A stretch of DNA of 35,295 nucleotides from Vreelandella glaciei. GTDB taxonomy: Bacteria > Pseudomonadota > Gammaproteobacteria > Pseudomonadales > Halomonadaceae. The stretch covers positions 1-35,295 of the forward strand of contig NZ_JACCDE010000043.1 in NCBI RefSeq assembly GCF_013415125.1. The letters are read 5' to 3'. A model generated the notes under the pieces. That model did no database searches. It saw only the letters and a program-made list of their open reading frames with translations, and had not been told where the DNA came from. Numbering within the stretch: position 1 is the first letter of the stretch; each line of letters begins with the position of its first letter. Positions 7,487 through 15,420 of this stretch are shown here, in pieces. A program made the position numbers and the translations under genes.

Positions 7487-8881
7487 ATGAGCATACTTGC
7501 CATTGTCATTTCGCTACTGTTATTGATGTTCCTCGCTTACCGGGGAATTTCAGTGCTATTGCTGGCACCATTGATGGCGGGTTTGGCGGTGCTGCTCTCG
7601 GGGGATGCCGCATTTTTGTTGCCGATCTACACCGATACGTTCATGGGGGCGCTGGGTAACTATGTTATCCAATTCTTCCCGCTGTTTTTATTAGGCGCTC
7701 TGTTTGGTCAGCTAATGGCCGACTCAGGCGCGGCGCAGTCAATTGCCAACGGTATCGTCAAAAAGCTCGGCACTCACCACGTCGTGCTTACCGTGGTCAT
7801 GGCCTGCGCAATATTGACCTATGGGGGCGTATCGCTGTTTGTGGTGGCGTTTGCCATTTACCCGATCAGCCGTGAGCTATTTCGTAGCGCCAATGTGCCA
7901 AAGCGCTTAATTCCAGCCTCCATTGCTCTTGGCTCATTCACCTTCACCATGACCGCACTGCCCGGTACGCCAGCAATTCAAAATGCAATCCCCATCCCCT
8001 ATTTCGAAACCAACAGCTTTGCAGCACCTGGCTTAGGCATAATTGCCGGGCTGATCATGCTTGGGCTGGGCACTTGCTACCTACAATCGCGAGTTAAAAA
8101 AGCGGCTCACAACGGCGAAGACTATGGTCAGCATACTGAGCGTGAAGTGGACGCCAGCGATGAAGATGAACCCACCACTGCTATGCCACTGCCGGTGGCC
8201 CTGATACCGATAGTGATGGTCATTGGCCTGAACGCACTGTTTACCTACGGCGTATTTCCAGCCATTGATTTAAGCTTTATTAGCGAAGAGTTTGAAAACG
8301 TTTCGCCCTCTGGGCAAACCGGGTTATGGGCCATACTCATCGCACTGCTAACGGCCTCTACATGGCTAATCATTACCCGCTGGAAGCATTGGCTAGATCT
8401 TAAAGCGAGTATCAATAAAGGGTGTTTAGGTTCGCTATTACCGGTTTTCAACACTGCTTCAGAGGTGGGTTACGGCGCCGTTATTGCCAGCATGGCGGGC
8501 TTTGCGATTATTCGCGATTCCGTGCTGACAGCGTTTCCAGGCAATCCTTTAATTTCAGAAGCCATGGCGATGAGCGTATTAGCCGGGATCACCGGCTCCT
8601 CTTCTGGCGGGCTCTCTATTGCCCTAGAGACCCTGGGCAGCGAATACCTAGCCATGGCCCAAGAAGCGGGGATTAATCCAGAGTTGATGCACCGCGTTGC
8701 AACCCTGGCAGCGGGTGGTATGGACACCCTTCCCCACTCAGGCGCCGTCATTACCCTATTGGCCATTTGTGGCCTAACGCACCGCCAGTCTTACGCCAAT
8801 GTGGCGATGGTGACTATCGTGCTACCGATTACGGCGCTGATTAGTGTCATTACGCTCGGCACCCTATTTGGCAGCTTCTAA
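7487..8881 (+). CDS. GntP family permease
   Basis: This 464-residue inner-membrane carrier belongs to the GntP/gluconate-type H+ symporter family (COG2610). It starts with a hydrophobic helix, and LLAPLMAGLAVLLSG near residue 25-39 is typical. ALPGTPAIQNAIPIPYF near 160-176 is a hallmark of the family re-entrant region, and GITGSSSGGLSIALE near 366-380 together with MDTLPHSGAVITLL near 412-425 are in the second half. The middle has an acidic cytoplasmic loop (about 205-228). The substrate is probably a hydroxy-acid or other organic acid but cannot be told from sequence. TAGGAG stands 5-10 bases before the ATG at 7487, which I prefer to a TTG at 7376. An MFS carrier follows 58 bases later. Confidence 0.85.
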   Translation: MSILAIVISLLLLMFLAYRGISVLLLAPLMAGLAVLLSGDAAFLLPIYTDTFMGALGNYVIQFFPLFLLGALFGQLMADSGAAQSIANGIVKKLGTHHVVLTVVMACAILTYGGVSLFVVAFAIYPISRELFRSANVPKRLIPASIALGSFTFTMTALPGTPAIQNAIPIPYFETNSFAAPGLGIIAGLIMLGLGTCYLQSRVKKAAHNGEDYGQHTEREVDASDEDEPTTAMPLPVALIPIVMVIGLNALFTYGVFPAIDLSFISEEFENVSPSGQTGLWAILIALLTASTWLIITRWKHWLDLKASINKGCLGSLLPVFNTASEVGYGAVIASMAGFAIIRDSVLTAFPGNPLISEAMAMSVLAGITGSSSGGLSIALETLGSEYLAMAQEAGINPELMHRVATLAAGGMDTLPHSGAVITLLAICGLTHRQSYANVAMVTIVLPITALISVITLGTLFGSF

Positions 8882-8939
8882 AAGCGCACAACGCATGCGA
8901 TAGTGAGCTAACTGTAAGCCTGCAAATAAAGAGAACACC

Positions 8940-10148
8940 ATGGCTCTCGTTCGCAATCACGCGCTGCTGTTGATTATCTTAGGAAGCTTAGTTATCTCCA
9001 CCGCCATGGGTTTACGCCATGGCTTTGGGCTTTTTATGGAACCTCTCAGCAGCGAGCTGGGGTGGGGACGCGGCGTGTTTGCCTTTGCGCTCGCATTACA
9101 AAACCTGGTTTGGGGTTTATCACAACCCTTTACCGGCGCGCTGGCTGACCGTTTCGGCGCGGCTAAGATTATCGTTGCTGGTGGCTTATTATATGCCTTG
9201 GGGCTGCTGTTTATGAGCCTTTCCACTTCAGTGCTAGGCATGACGCTCAGCGCAGGTCTTCTGATAGGCCTAGGCTTATCAGGCACTACGTTCTCTGTCA
9301 TTTTGGGCGCTGTAGGCCGCGCGGTGGCCCCCGAAAAGTGCAGTATGGCCATGGGTATTGTGAGCGCCGCTGGCTCGTTTGGGCAATTCGCCATGCTGCC
9401 CGGCACACTGGGGCTTCTTGAGTGGCTTGGTTGGGCCGCTGCGTTAATGGCAATGGCGGCCATTGCCACCATCATCATTCCATTGGGAGCGATGTTACGT
9501 GACAAGCCCTCGGCCAAAACAGCCGCCGATCTAAGTCTTAAAGATGCGCTCAACGAAGCAGCAGGCCAAAAAGGCTTTTGGCTACTCTGCCTAGGTTTTT
9601 TTGTGTGTGGTTTTCAGGTGGTGTTTATTGCCGTCCACCTACCCGGCTACTTATTTGATAACGGTATTGCCGTTCAGGTAGGAACAACGGTGCTGGCGTT
9701 AGTGGGTTTATTTAATATTGTCGGCACCTATACCGCTGGCTGGATGGGTGGCATTTGGTCAAAACCCAAGCTGCTAACCTGGCTCTACTTGATTCGCGGC
9801 GTGGTGATTACGGCGTTCGTATATTTGCCGCTAAGCCCTGTGAGTGCGTACGCATTTGGTATCGCCATGGGGTTACTATGGCTCTCTACCGTTCCGTTAA
9901 CCAATGGCATCGTGGCTTCAGTGTTTGGTGTACGCCACCTCTCCATGCTGGGCGGAATCGTATTTCTGTTTCACCAGCTTGGTTCATTTATGGGCGTTTG
10001 GCTTGGCGGCTATTTTTATGATCTTACCGGCAACTACAACACCGTATGGAAAATTGCCATTGTGCTCTCCCTCGTGGCGGCTGCACTACACTGGTATATC
10101 AATGAGAAGCCCCTTGAGCGCAGCACATTAACCAAGGTGATGCCATGA
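8940..10148 (+). CDS. MFS transporter
   Basis: This 402-residue major facilitator has twelve predicted helices. The loop 2-3 signature is present as GALADRFGAAKIIVAGG near residues 66-82. The early motif GLRHGFGLFMEPLSSELGWG resembles monocarboxylate/oxalate-formate type MFS carriers. AAGAGA lies before the ATG at 8940. It follows the GntP-like permease on the same strand, so both may import related organic acids (inference). Its stop TGA overlaps the start of a 42-residue membrane protein in an ATGA arrangement, which implies translational coupling. Confidence 0.85.
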   Translation: MALVRNHALLLIILGSLVISTAMGLRHGFGLFMEPLSSELGWGRGVFAFALALQNLVWGLSQPFTGALADRFGAAKIIVAGGLLYALGLLFMSLSTSVLGMTLSAGLLIGLGLSGTTFSVILGAVGRAVAPEKCSMAMGIVSAAGSFGQFAMLPGTLGLLEWLGWAAALMAMAAIATIIIPLGAMLRDKPSAKTAADLSLKDALNEAAGQKGFWLLCLGFFVCGFQVVFIAVHLPGYLFDNGIAVQVGTTVLALVGLFNIVGTYTAGWMGGIWSKPKLLTWLYLIRGVVITAFVYLPLSPVSAYAFGIAMGLLWLSTVPLTNGIVASVFGVRHLSMLGGIVFLFHQLGSFMGVWLGGYFYDLTGNYNTVWKIAIVLSLVAAALHWYINEKPLERSTLTKVMP

Positions 10149-10273
10149 ATGCCACCAAAATGCTTAGCGCCGTGATAGTCGCCGCCGCCCTGCTTGGCGG
10201 TTTGGTCTTCGCTTGGTGGGGCTGGCAAAACCTCGACCCATCGCTGCTGCTGTTTGGCAGTCAACTCTGTTGA
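10145..10273 (+). CDS. Small single-span membrane protein coupled to the MFS carrier
   Basis: A 42-codon frame begins at ATG 10145 and ends at TGA 10271-10273. The start overlaps the MFS stop (ATGA), and AAGGTG sits 5 bases ahead of it, inside the end of the MFS gene. The product has a short polar start (MNATK), one hydrophobic span at about 7-23 followed by AWWGWQ, then a short tail (LDPSLLLFGSQLC) ending in Cys. No family is recognised. The overlap, ribosome binding site and clean transmembrane pattern argue for a real gene, perhaps an accessory subunit or stabiliser of the carrier, but nothing in the sequence proves function. Confidence 0.6.
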   Translation: MNATKMLSAVIVAAALLGGLVFAWWGWQNLDPSLLLFGSQLC

Positions 10274-10293
10274 GTGTGGATTGAAAACTCAAC
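10269..10293 (+). terminator. Possible terminator hairpin after the small ORF
   Basis: GTTGAGT (10269-10275) pairs with ACTCAAC (10287-10293) around an 11-base loop, overlapping the small gene's stop codon. There is no good T-tract. An alternative shorter hairpin (TCAAC 10261-10265 with GTTGA 10269-10273) competes with it. Confidence 0.35.
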
Positions 10294-10429
10294 GGTATCT
10301 TTATGCGCAGGATCAAGTTTTGAGTACTTATTTTCCCCTACACTCTTTTATCAACACCCAGCGCCTAATTAGATAACGCCCAATAGTGGGTAGTTAATAT
10401 TCGCCCCTCCCTGATACGCGGAAGATTTA

Positions 10430-11197
10430 ATGGATTTTGTGGCATCCCTTGCCCACCAATTTAAAGACAGCCTGCGTGATCTCGCGCCGGTGGTAGTGGT
10501 GATGGCGTTTTTTCAGTTAGTGGTTATCCGTCAGCCCCTCCCCGAAGCCATAGAGGTACTCGATCTGGCTCTCGGCCTGTTATTTGTTGTCATTGGCCTG
10601 ACACTCTTCATTAAAGGCCTTGAGCTGGGTCTTTTCCCCCTAGGCGAGAACCTAGCACGCGCATTTGTAAAAAAAGGCTCGATTACATGGCTGCTGCTGT
10701 TTGCTTTTGCATTAGGCGTTGGCTCAACCGTGGCGGAGCCCGCATTGATTGCCATTGCTGCCCGCGCTGCTGAAGTGGTGGCCCAAGGCGGTTTGATAAG
10801 CGATACCAGCACGGCACAAAGCAACTTTGCATTTGCTCTGCGGCTGGTGGTGGCACTCTCTGTTGGGACGGCAGTCGTCGTGGGCGTCATACGTATCTTT
10901 AAAGGTTGGCCACTGCACTTAATGATCATTGCCGGCTACGTATTAGTGCTGTTACTGACGCTTCTTGCTCCCGCCGAAATGATCGGTATCGCTTACGACT
11001 CAGGCGGCGTTACGACATCGACGATTACCGTGCCGCTAGTCACGGCACTGGGCGTTGGTCTAGCTTCCTCGATAAAAGGTCGCAGTCCTATGCTTGATGG
11101 CTTTGGGCTAATTGCATTGGCATCAGTAATGCCGATTATCTTTGTGCTGCTATTTGGCATTATTGGCATCCACCTGATTCCAGGAGTTGCACCATGA
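10430..11197 (+). CDS. DUF1538 membrane protein, first subunit
   Basis: This 255-residue multi-span inner-membrane protein belongs to the DUF1538 family. Hydrophobic segments lie at about 18-32, 42-62, 84-108, 138-157, 163-180, 200-216 and 225-250. Family hallmarks are GSTVAEPALIAIA near 98-110 and SGGVTTSTITVP near 190-201, followed by GRSPMLDGFGLIALA. The function is unknown to me; the motif with Ser, Gly and Thr between helices looks like an ion or small-solute path. GCGGAAG precedes the ATG. It overlaps the next gene by 4 bases (ATGA) and is clearly paralogous to it, so the two probably assemble together. A PII-like protein completes the operon. Confidence 0.88.
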   Translation: MDFVASLAHQFKDSLRDLAPVVVVMAFFQLVVIRQPLPEAIEVLDLALGLLFVVIGLTLFIKGLELGLFPLGENLARAFVKKGSITWLLLFAFALGVGSTVAEPALIAIAARAAEVVAQGGLISDTSTAQSNFAFALRLVVALSVGTAVVVGVIRIFKGWPLHLMIIAGYVLVLLLTLLAPAEMIGIAYDSGGVTTSTITVPLVTALGVGLASSIKGRSPMLDGFGLIALASVMPIIFVLLFGIIGIHLIPGVAP

Positions 11198-12009
11198 CCC
11201 TTATCACTACGTTCTGGGGAACGCTGCTAGATATCCTGCCCATCGCGACGATTGTTTTTGGCTTCCAATACTTAGTCATTCGTAAGCCTGTCAAACATCT
11301 GCCGCAAATCTTGGTGGGTTTTATTATGGTTTGGGTAGGATTGTCGTTTTTTTTAGTCGGTTTGGAACAAGCCCTGTTTCCCATGGGTGAGTTAATGGCA
11401 ACCCAACTCACCCACTATGAGTTTTTGCCTAGTTTAGCCGAGGGTGCCCAACGCCACTGGAGTGACTATTACTGGGTCTATATCTTTGCTTTTACGATTG
11501 GCGCCAGCACGACGATTGCAGAACCGTCACTAATTGCGGTTTCAATCAAGGCGGGCGAGATTTCCGGCGGCACGATTGATCCATTGATGCTGCGCATTGC
11601 GGTTGCGCTCGGCATGGCTTTTGGTATTACGTTAGGTGCGTGGCGTATTGTAATGGGCTGGCCTTTACAGTGGTTCGTATTCGCCGCCTACTTATTGGTA
11701 ATTGGCCAAACCCTGCGCTCCCCCCGCTCTATCATCCCTTTGGCATTTGACTCAGGTGGCGTCACTACTTCTACCATAACGGTGCCGATTATTGCCGCGT
11801 TAGGATTAGGACTTGCAACAGAAATCCCTGGACGCAGCCCGGTAATGGACGGCTTTGGCATGATCGCTCTTGCCTGTTTATTTCCTATTATTACCGTAAT
11901 GGGTTATGCCCAAATTGCTCAATGGCGGGCCACACGACGAAGCACAGCCAATGCCTCATCGCCATTAAAAAGCAAACTAGTAAGAAAAGGAGATCACGAT
12001 GCGTTTTAA
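11194..12009 (+). CDS. DUF1538 membrane protein, second subunit
   Basis: This 271-residue paralogue of the preceding protein has the same order of helices and motifs: GASTTIAEPSLIAVS near 107-121, SGGVTTSTITVP near 187-198 and GRSPVMDGFGMIALA near 213-227. It is a little longer, with a basic hydrophilic C-terminal tail after about residue 245 (many Arg, Lys and Ser) that would lie in the cytoplasm and could meet the PII-like partner. AGGAG is 7 bases before the ATG. The gene overlaps its predecessor by 4 bases and its successor by 11 bases. Tight coupling suggests fixed stoichiometry. Transport activity is inferred from topology only. Confidence 0.88.
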   Translation: MTLITTFWGTLLDILPIATIVFGFQYLVIRKPVKHLPQILVGFIMVWVGLSFFLVGLEQALFPMGELMATQLTHYEFLPSLAEGAQRHWSDYYWVYIFAFTIGASTTIAEPSLIAVSIKAGEISGGTIDPLMLRIAVALGMAFGITLGAWRIVMGWPLQWFVFAAYLLVIGQTLRSPRSIIPLAFDSGGVTTSTITVPIIAALGLGLATEIPGRSPVMDGFGMIALACLFPIITVMGYAQIAQWRATRRSTANASSPLKSKLVRKGDHDAF

Positions 12010-12352
12010 ACTTATTGTCGCCATGGTGGAAGACGAACTAACCGATGCCATTATTGAAGCCGCACGCCATGCAGGTGCTACGGGCGCCACTGTGATCAAT
12101 AACGCTCGAGGCGAAGGGTTAAATAAAGCCCACGGAATTTTTGGCATGGAGATTACCGCTCAACGGGATATGCTGCTGTTTCTGGCGGAGGAACACCGCA
12201 GCCGCCATATTCTTGAGGCGATTGCCCAAGTGGGCGAATTTGATGAGACACCTGGCACGGGTATCGCTTTTCAGCTTGATGTAGAGGATGCCGTAGGGGT
12301 AAAAAACCAGATGAAATCACTTTCCGAATCGGCCGATCAGGCGCTGCCATAA
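11999..12352 (+). CDS. PII-like signalling protein linked to DUF1538 pair
   Basis: This 117-residue protein has the ferredoxin-like PII fold pattern: MRFKLIVAMVEDELTDAIIEAA, then GATGATVINNARGEG, then a second half with ILEAIAQVGEFDETPGTGIAFQLDV. The T-loop region is changed: GLNKAHGIFGMEITAQRD replaces the canonical segment, so the uridylylated Tyr51 of GlnB and its surroundings are missing. The B-loop TGxxGDGK is replaced by DETPGTG. It is therefore probably not a substrate of GlnD and not a general nitrogen sensor. A likely role is allosteric control of the two DUF1538 proteins, as GlnK controls AmtB (analogy only). AAGGAG stands 6 bases before the ATG. Confidence 0.85.
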   Translation: MRFKLIVAMVEDELTDAIIEAARHAGATGATVINNARGEGLNKAHGIFGMEITAQRDMLLFLAEEHRSRHILEAIAQVGEFDETPGTGIAFQLDVEDAVGVKNQMKSLSESADQALP

Positions 12353-12413
12353 GTTTCGCAACGCCCTACTTTTTGTGAGTAATTGGCACTATTCCCTAAG
12401 GCTGGCCCATGCG

Positions 12414-12951
12414 TCAGCGACGCCGTTGGCGCATCAATACACCCTGCTTGGGCGAAAATAGCAGCGCCATAAAAAACCAACTGATAGCGACCAATACAAT
12501 GGTGCCGCCAGAAGCAACATCCAACACCACAGAAAGCCACAGACCAATGACCGCTGAGCTAACGCCCATGCCCACGCCCACTGAAATCAACATCATTGTT
12601 TTAAAGCGGTCCGTGAGCAAGTGCACCGTGGCGCCTCGAGTAATCAGCATTGCGACCACTAAAATAATGCCCACCGTTTCTAAATTCGCCACGATGGTAA
12701 GCGTCAGCAGCAAGATCAAACCGTAGTGAATCACACTGGTATTAAAACCCAGCGCCTAAGCCTGCTGGGGGTCAAACGCGTAGAGCAGCAACTGCCAATA
12801 AGCGAGCCACACCACCAGCAGGGCAATCACGCTGGCCACCAAGGTCAGCAATAGTGCCGATTGCTGAACACCCAGCACATTGCCAAACAGGCAGCACCGC
12901 ATGGGAGATCGCATCGCCAAACAGGCCAAGTGTTGCCATTAGTTCTGCCAC
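12414..12951 (-). pseudogene. Broken permease gene of a Mn/Zn ABC transporter (MntC/ZnuB type)
   Basis: Read on the minus strand, the remains begin with LGLFGDAISHAVLP, the conserved start region of ABC-3 family permeases. They jump, in another frame near 12888-12893, to LFGNVLGVQQSALLLTL, so the segment normally between them is deleted. A TAG at 12756-12758 then interrupts LLYAFDPQQA-stop-ALGFNTSVIHYG. The last 106 codons (to 12414) are an intact C-terminal half with four helices. The normal N-terminal helix before GDAISH is also missing. The gene cannot make a working permease. It follows the ATPase remnant in the order ATPase then permease usual for this family. Confidence 0.88.
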
Positions 12952-12956
12952 GTTAG

Positions 12957-13600
12957 TTACCCCTGCGCTGCCGTTAAGGGAGATGCTTTATCGACCTGCA
13001 CATCATTCTCCGACTGCTCGGTAGAACTCACCGCAAGCTCAGCTAACTTGGCATCGCTGAGCATCTCATCAGGCGAGCCGATCCCACGAATAAAGCGGTC
13101 GATCAACACCACATGGTCGACGTAGCGCCGTGCCCCCGGCATATCGTGAGTGACCATGATTACCGTTCGTCCGGCCTCTCGCTCACCGGCCAGCACGTCT
13201 AAAATCAACCGCTCACTAGGTGGGTCTACACCCGCCAGTGGCTGATCAAGCAGTAAAATATCCGCCTGCTGAGCAAGCGTACGGGCAAGTAAAACACGCT
13301 TTTTCTGCCCACCGGATAGCTTGCCAATCGGGCGTTTCGCCAACGCCAGCATATCCACCGCATCTAGCGCGCTCTTTACCGCCTCACCATGGCGGGAATC
13401 ATACCAACGTGAAGGCAGCAGACGGCGCCACAAGGGGTCATTACGCATATGCCCATAGCGGCCACCCATAACGGTTTCCCACACCGAGACAGGAAAATCC
13501 CATTCAATCGCTTCACGCTGAGCCATATAAGCAATATGCCCCGCTTTACGCTGCGTCGAAATCGGCTCACCAAATGCCTGAACATTGCCACACTTAACAG
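12957..13600 (-). pseudogene. Truncated ATPase gene of the same Mn/Zn ABC transporter
   Basis: The open part from ATG 13526 encodes 189 residues: the Q-loop neighbourhood (MAQREAIEWDFPVSVWE), the signature KLSGGQKKR, Walker B and D-loop LLLDQPLAGVD, and the H-loop VTHD. Homology continues upstream in the same frame (GNVQAFGEPI near 13560-13590), but an in-frame TGA follows and the Walker A P-loop is absent, so the N-terminal third is gone. The Walker B Glu is replaced by Gln (DQP in place of DEP). Without Walker A it cannot hydrolyse ATP. It sits directly downstream of a substrate-binding-protein scrap and upstream of the permease remnant. Confidence 0.85.
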
Positions 13601-13685
13601 TACCCGTCGCTCCTCAGGTATCGCTTCTAAGCGCTCTAACCATTGCTGTGTTTAACCATAGCGGTAGGCTCAAAGCTATATTCAT
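13598..13685 (-). pseudogene. Scrap of the metal-binding lipoprotein/periplasmic subunit
   Basis: On the minus strand, 13645-13598 reads QWLERLEAIPEERRVLL. This matches the segment before the conserved TSHDAF motif of ZnuA/MntA-type solute-binding proteins. It runs straight into the ATPase remnant, which shows that a deletion removed the end of one gene and the start of the next. An ATG at 13685 begins a short hydrophobic stretch (MNIALSLPLWLN) in a different frame that could be the relic of the signal peptide. The assignment rests on a short match. Confidence 0.5.
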
Positions 13686-13745
13686 CTCTTTTGTATTACT
13701 GATAAGTAGACTGTAACTCAAGAGGAAAAACACTTTGCAAACAGT

Positions 13746-13759
13746 TTAGCCTTGGCTAA
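13746..13759. promoter_or_regulatory. Palindrome, candidate MntR operator
   Basis: TTAGCC TT GGCTAA is a perfect 14-base inverted repeat in the divergent spacer between mntR and the decayed metal transporter. Its size and TTAGCC half-site resemble DtxR/MntR-family operators. It stands 77 bases upstream of the mntR start codon, so it could serve autoregulation as well as the former transporter promoter. Confidence 0.5.
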
Positions 13760-13836
13760 CAATGTTGCGTAAAAATAGGCTACTATCCCAAGTACGATCC
13801 AATGATTATTACCGCTGCTTCCGATATAATTTGCCA

Positions 13837-14316
13837 ATGACTGATTCTAAACCGAACGCTTCATTAACCGCCCCAAGCATTCATGGTGATGCCCTTCCGC
13901 CCGTGGAGCAGCATGCTCAGCAGTATGCAACGGTGCGTAATGCCCATGAAACCGAGCTGATTGAAGACTACGTTGAGCTGATTGGGGATTTACTGACGCA
14001 TCGTGGCGAAGCGCGTGCGGCGGACATTGCCAACCGCATGGCGGTGAGTCAGGCAACCGTATCGAAAATGATCAGGCGTCTAAATGAGCTTGAGCTGGTG
14101 ACTAGCAAGCCCTACCGCTCTCTGTTTCTGACCGAGGCAGGCCAGAAAATGGCAGAAACCTCACGCGCTCGGCACGATATCGTATTGCATTTTTTACGCG
14201 CGCTTGGGGTCAAAGATGCCACTGCTCGTATTGATGCTGAAGGCATGGAGCACCACGTGAGCGATGAAACACTGGATATAATGCAGCGATTTACCGAACA
14301 GCAGCAGAAAAGCTAA
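13837..14316 (+). CDS. mntR: Manganese-responsive regulator MntR (DtxR family)
   Basis: This is a 159-residue dimeric winged-helix repressor of the DtxR/MntR family, close to the roughly 155-residue E. coli protein. The helix-turn-helix is at about 58-82 (ARAADIANRMAVSQATVSKMIRRLNE). The dimerisation/metal region follows: RHDIVLHFLRALGV, and the acidic/His cluster DAEGMEHHVSDET, which holds the usual metal ligands (Glu, His). I start at ATG 13837 (MTDSKPN); the frame is open further upstream to 13762 but that extension is unlike the family. It is divergent from the decayed Mn/Zn transporter genes it probably once controlled, and may still act on other targets elsewhere. The coding sequence looks intact. 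Confidence 0.88.
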   Translation: MTDSKPNASLTAPSIHGDALPPVEQHAQQYATVRNAHETELIEDYVELIGDLLTHRGEARAADIANRMAVSQATVSKMIRRLNELELVTSKPYRSLFLTEAGQKMAETSRARHDIVLHFLRALGVKDATARIDAEGMEHHVSDETLDIMQRFTEQQQKS

Positions 14317-14386
14317 ATGCTCATCAAGAAGCTATCGGGTTAAACTTCAAGGCCCCTGTGATGGGATAAGCGCAGGTTGCAGAAAA

Positions 14387-15151
14387 TTAAAGCTCACCGC
14401 TCGCTACTTGTGCGGGCATTCCAAGGCGCCCTATACCTGGCAGCTTCAAGGCAGGACGCATCACATCAATACCAAAACTCAAGCCGAGAACATTAATTTC
14501 GATGCCCTCTTCTAGCGCCAGCATAATACCGGCCACCCCGCCTAATGAGAGCTGGTACCCCGTGCCACTTGGCGCAGGTGCCAAAATACCGTTGAAAATA
14601 TAATCTTTGCCGATAGCGGTAACGGGCAGCGTCACCTCAAAGTCTGGTACTTCACGAATCACCCAAGCGATAAAACTGTTGCTGTTAGGCCCGGGCCATA
14701 CGCGATAAAGGTCGGCTTGAGGGTAGTCAGCAGCAGCTGATTCTATCTTGGGTATTAATTGTGCAGCCGCATCACCGCGGTAATCGGCCAGCAGCGTGGG
14801 CGGGTTACCAAACCAGGCACGATCGGGGGTATCAATAGAAGAGACTACCGTAGGGCGACGCCAGCTCAACACTTGGTGCAGCCGGTAGCTATCAGCATTC
14901 TCTGCTTTCGTTGCAATCCAGATATGTTCGCCAAACGCCCCGCGCCAATTATAGGCGCGGGCAGAATAGACCTGCACCACGGCTTCGGAGATCGCTGCTG
15001 GGTCTGGGGCGATCCCAGCGGAGGAGCGATCCAACGATGACCAATGTCCTTCTGTTACCACTTGATTACTTGCCAATATCCATACAGGCCCCACTAGCAG
15101 CAGCGCTAAAAGCGCTACGAGAGTGAGCAGCCATCGCAGCAGCGTTTTCAT
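14387..15151 (-). CDS. DUF3750 domain protein, membrane-anchored
   Basis: This 254-residue protein has an N-terminal hydrophobic segment (residues 2-26, starting MKTLLRWLLTLVALLALLL) that acts as a signal anchor, then a periplasmic domain of the DUF3750 family. Recognisable patches are YSARAYNWRGAFGEHIWIATK near 60-80, LYRVWPGPNSNSFIAWVIRE near 148-167 and the Gly-rich LSLGGVAGIMLALEEGIEINVLGL near 202-226. The biochemical role of the family is unknown. The ATG at 15151 fits the signal anchor; a longer start at 15208 would put 19 polar residues in front of it. No operon partner is present: mntR is convergent, and the upstream side is an AT-rich spacer. Confidence 0.78.
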   Translation of the reverse strand: MKTLLRWLLTLVALLALLLVGPVWILASNQVVTEGHWSSLDRSSAGIAPDPAAISEAVVQVYSARAYNWRGAFGEHIWIATKAENADSYRLHQVLSWRRPTVVSSIDTPDRAWFGNPPTLLADYRGDAAAQLIPKIESAAADYPQADLYRVWPGPNSNSFIAWVIREVPDFEVTLPVTAIGKDYIFNGILAPAPSGTGYQLSLGGVAGIMLALEEGIEINVLGLSFGIDVMRPALKLPGIGRLGMPAQVASGEL

Positions 15152-15420
15152 CGTGTTACCCGAAGCTAAGAGATAACTGTTAGTACCGCGATAGCTAGCT
15201 GGACGCAAGCGTATATTGTCGATTTGAGGAAAACGCTAATAACGGAAGCTAAATGTAATAGCCGTTCAATTACTATGATATACGTTACCTTTTTAGTCAG
15301 TAATAAAAATGTAACATAGGTTAAAAAATAACCATAAATATTAATTAAATAAAAAGGTTAAGAAAATCATCGTTTCTTTAACTTGATTAATAAGGATAAA
15401 TTTAAAGCTTATATGGCCTC
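15152..15420. other. AT-rich spacer at the edge of the accessory block
   Basis: This spacer is markedly richer in A and T than the genes to its left, especially from about 15300 to 15400. It holds no open frame or hairpin I can support. It separates the DUF3750 gene from a broken response-regulator fragment and may mark an insertion boundary. Confidence 0.4.

Noticed and set aside
8957..9553. 198-codon frame antisense to the MFS gene
   Set aside because: No domain, Ala/Pro/Ser-rich shadow of a clear transporter gene.
12409..12726. 105-codon plus-strand frame over the permease remnant
   Set aside because: It is the complement of the clearly recognisable ABC-3 permease C-terminus; its own product has no family features.
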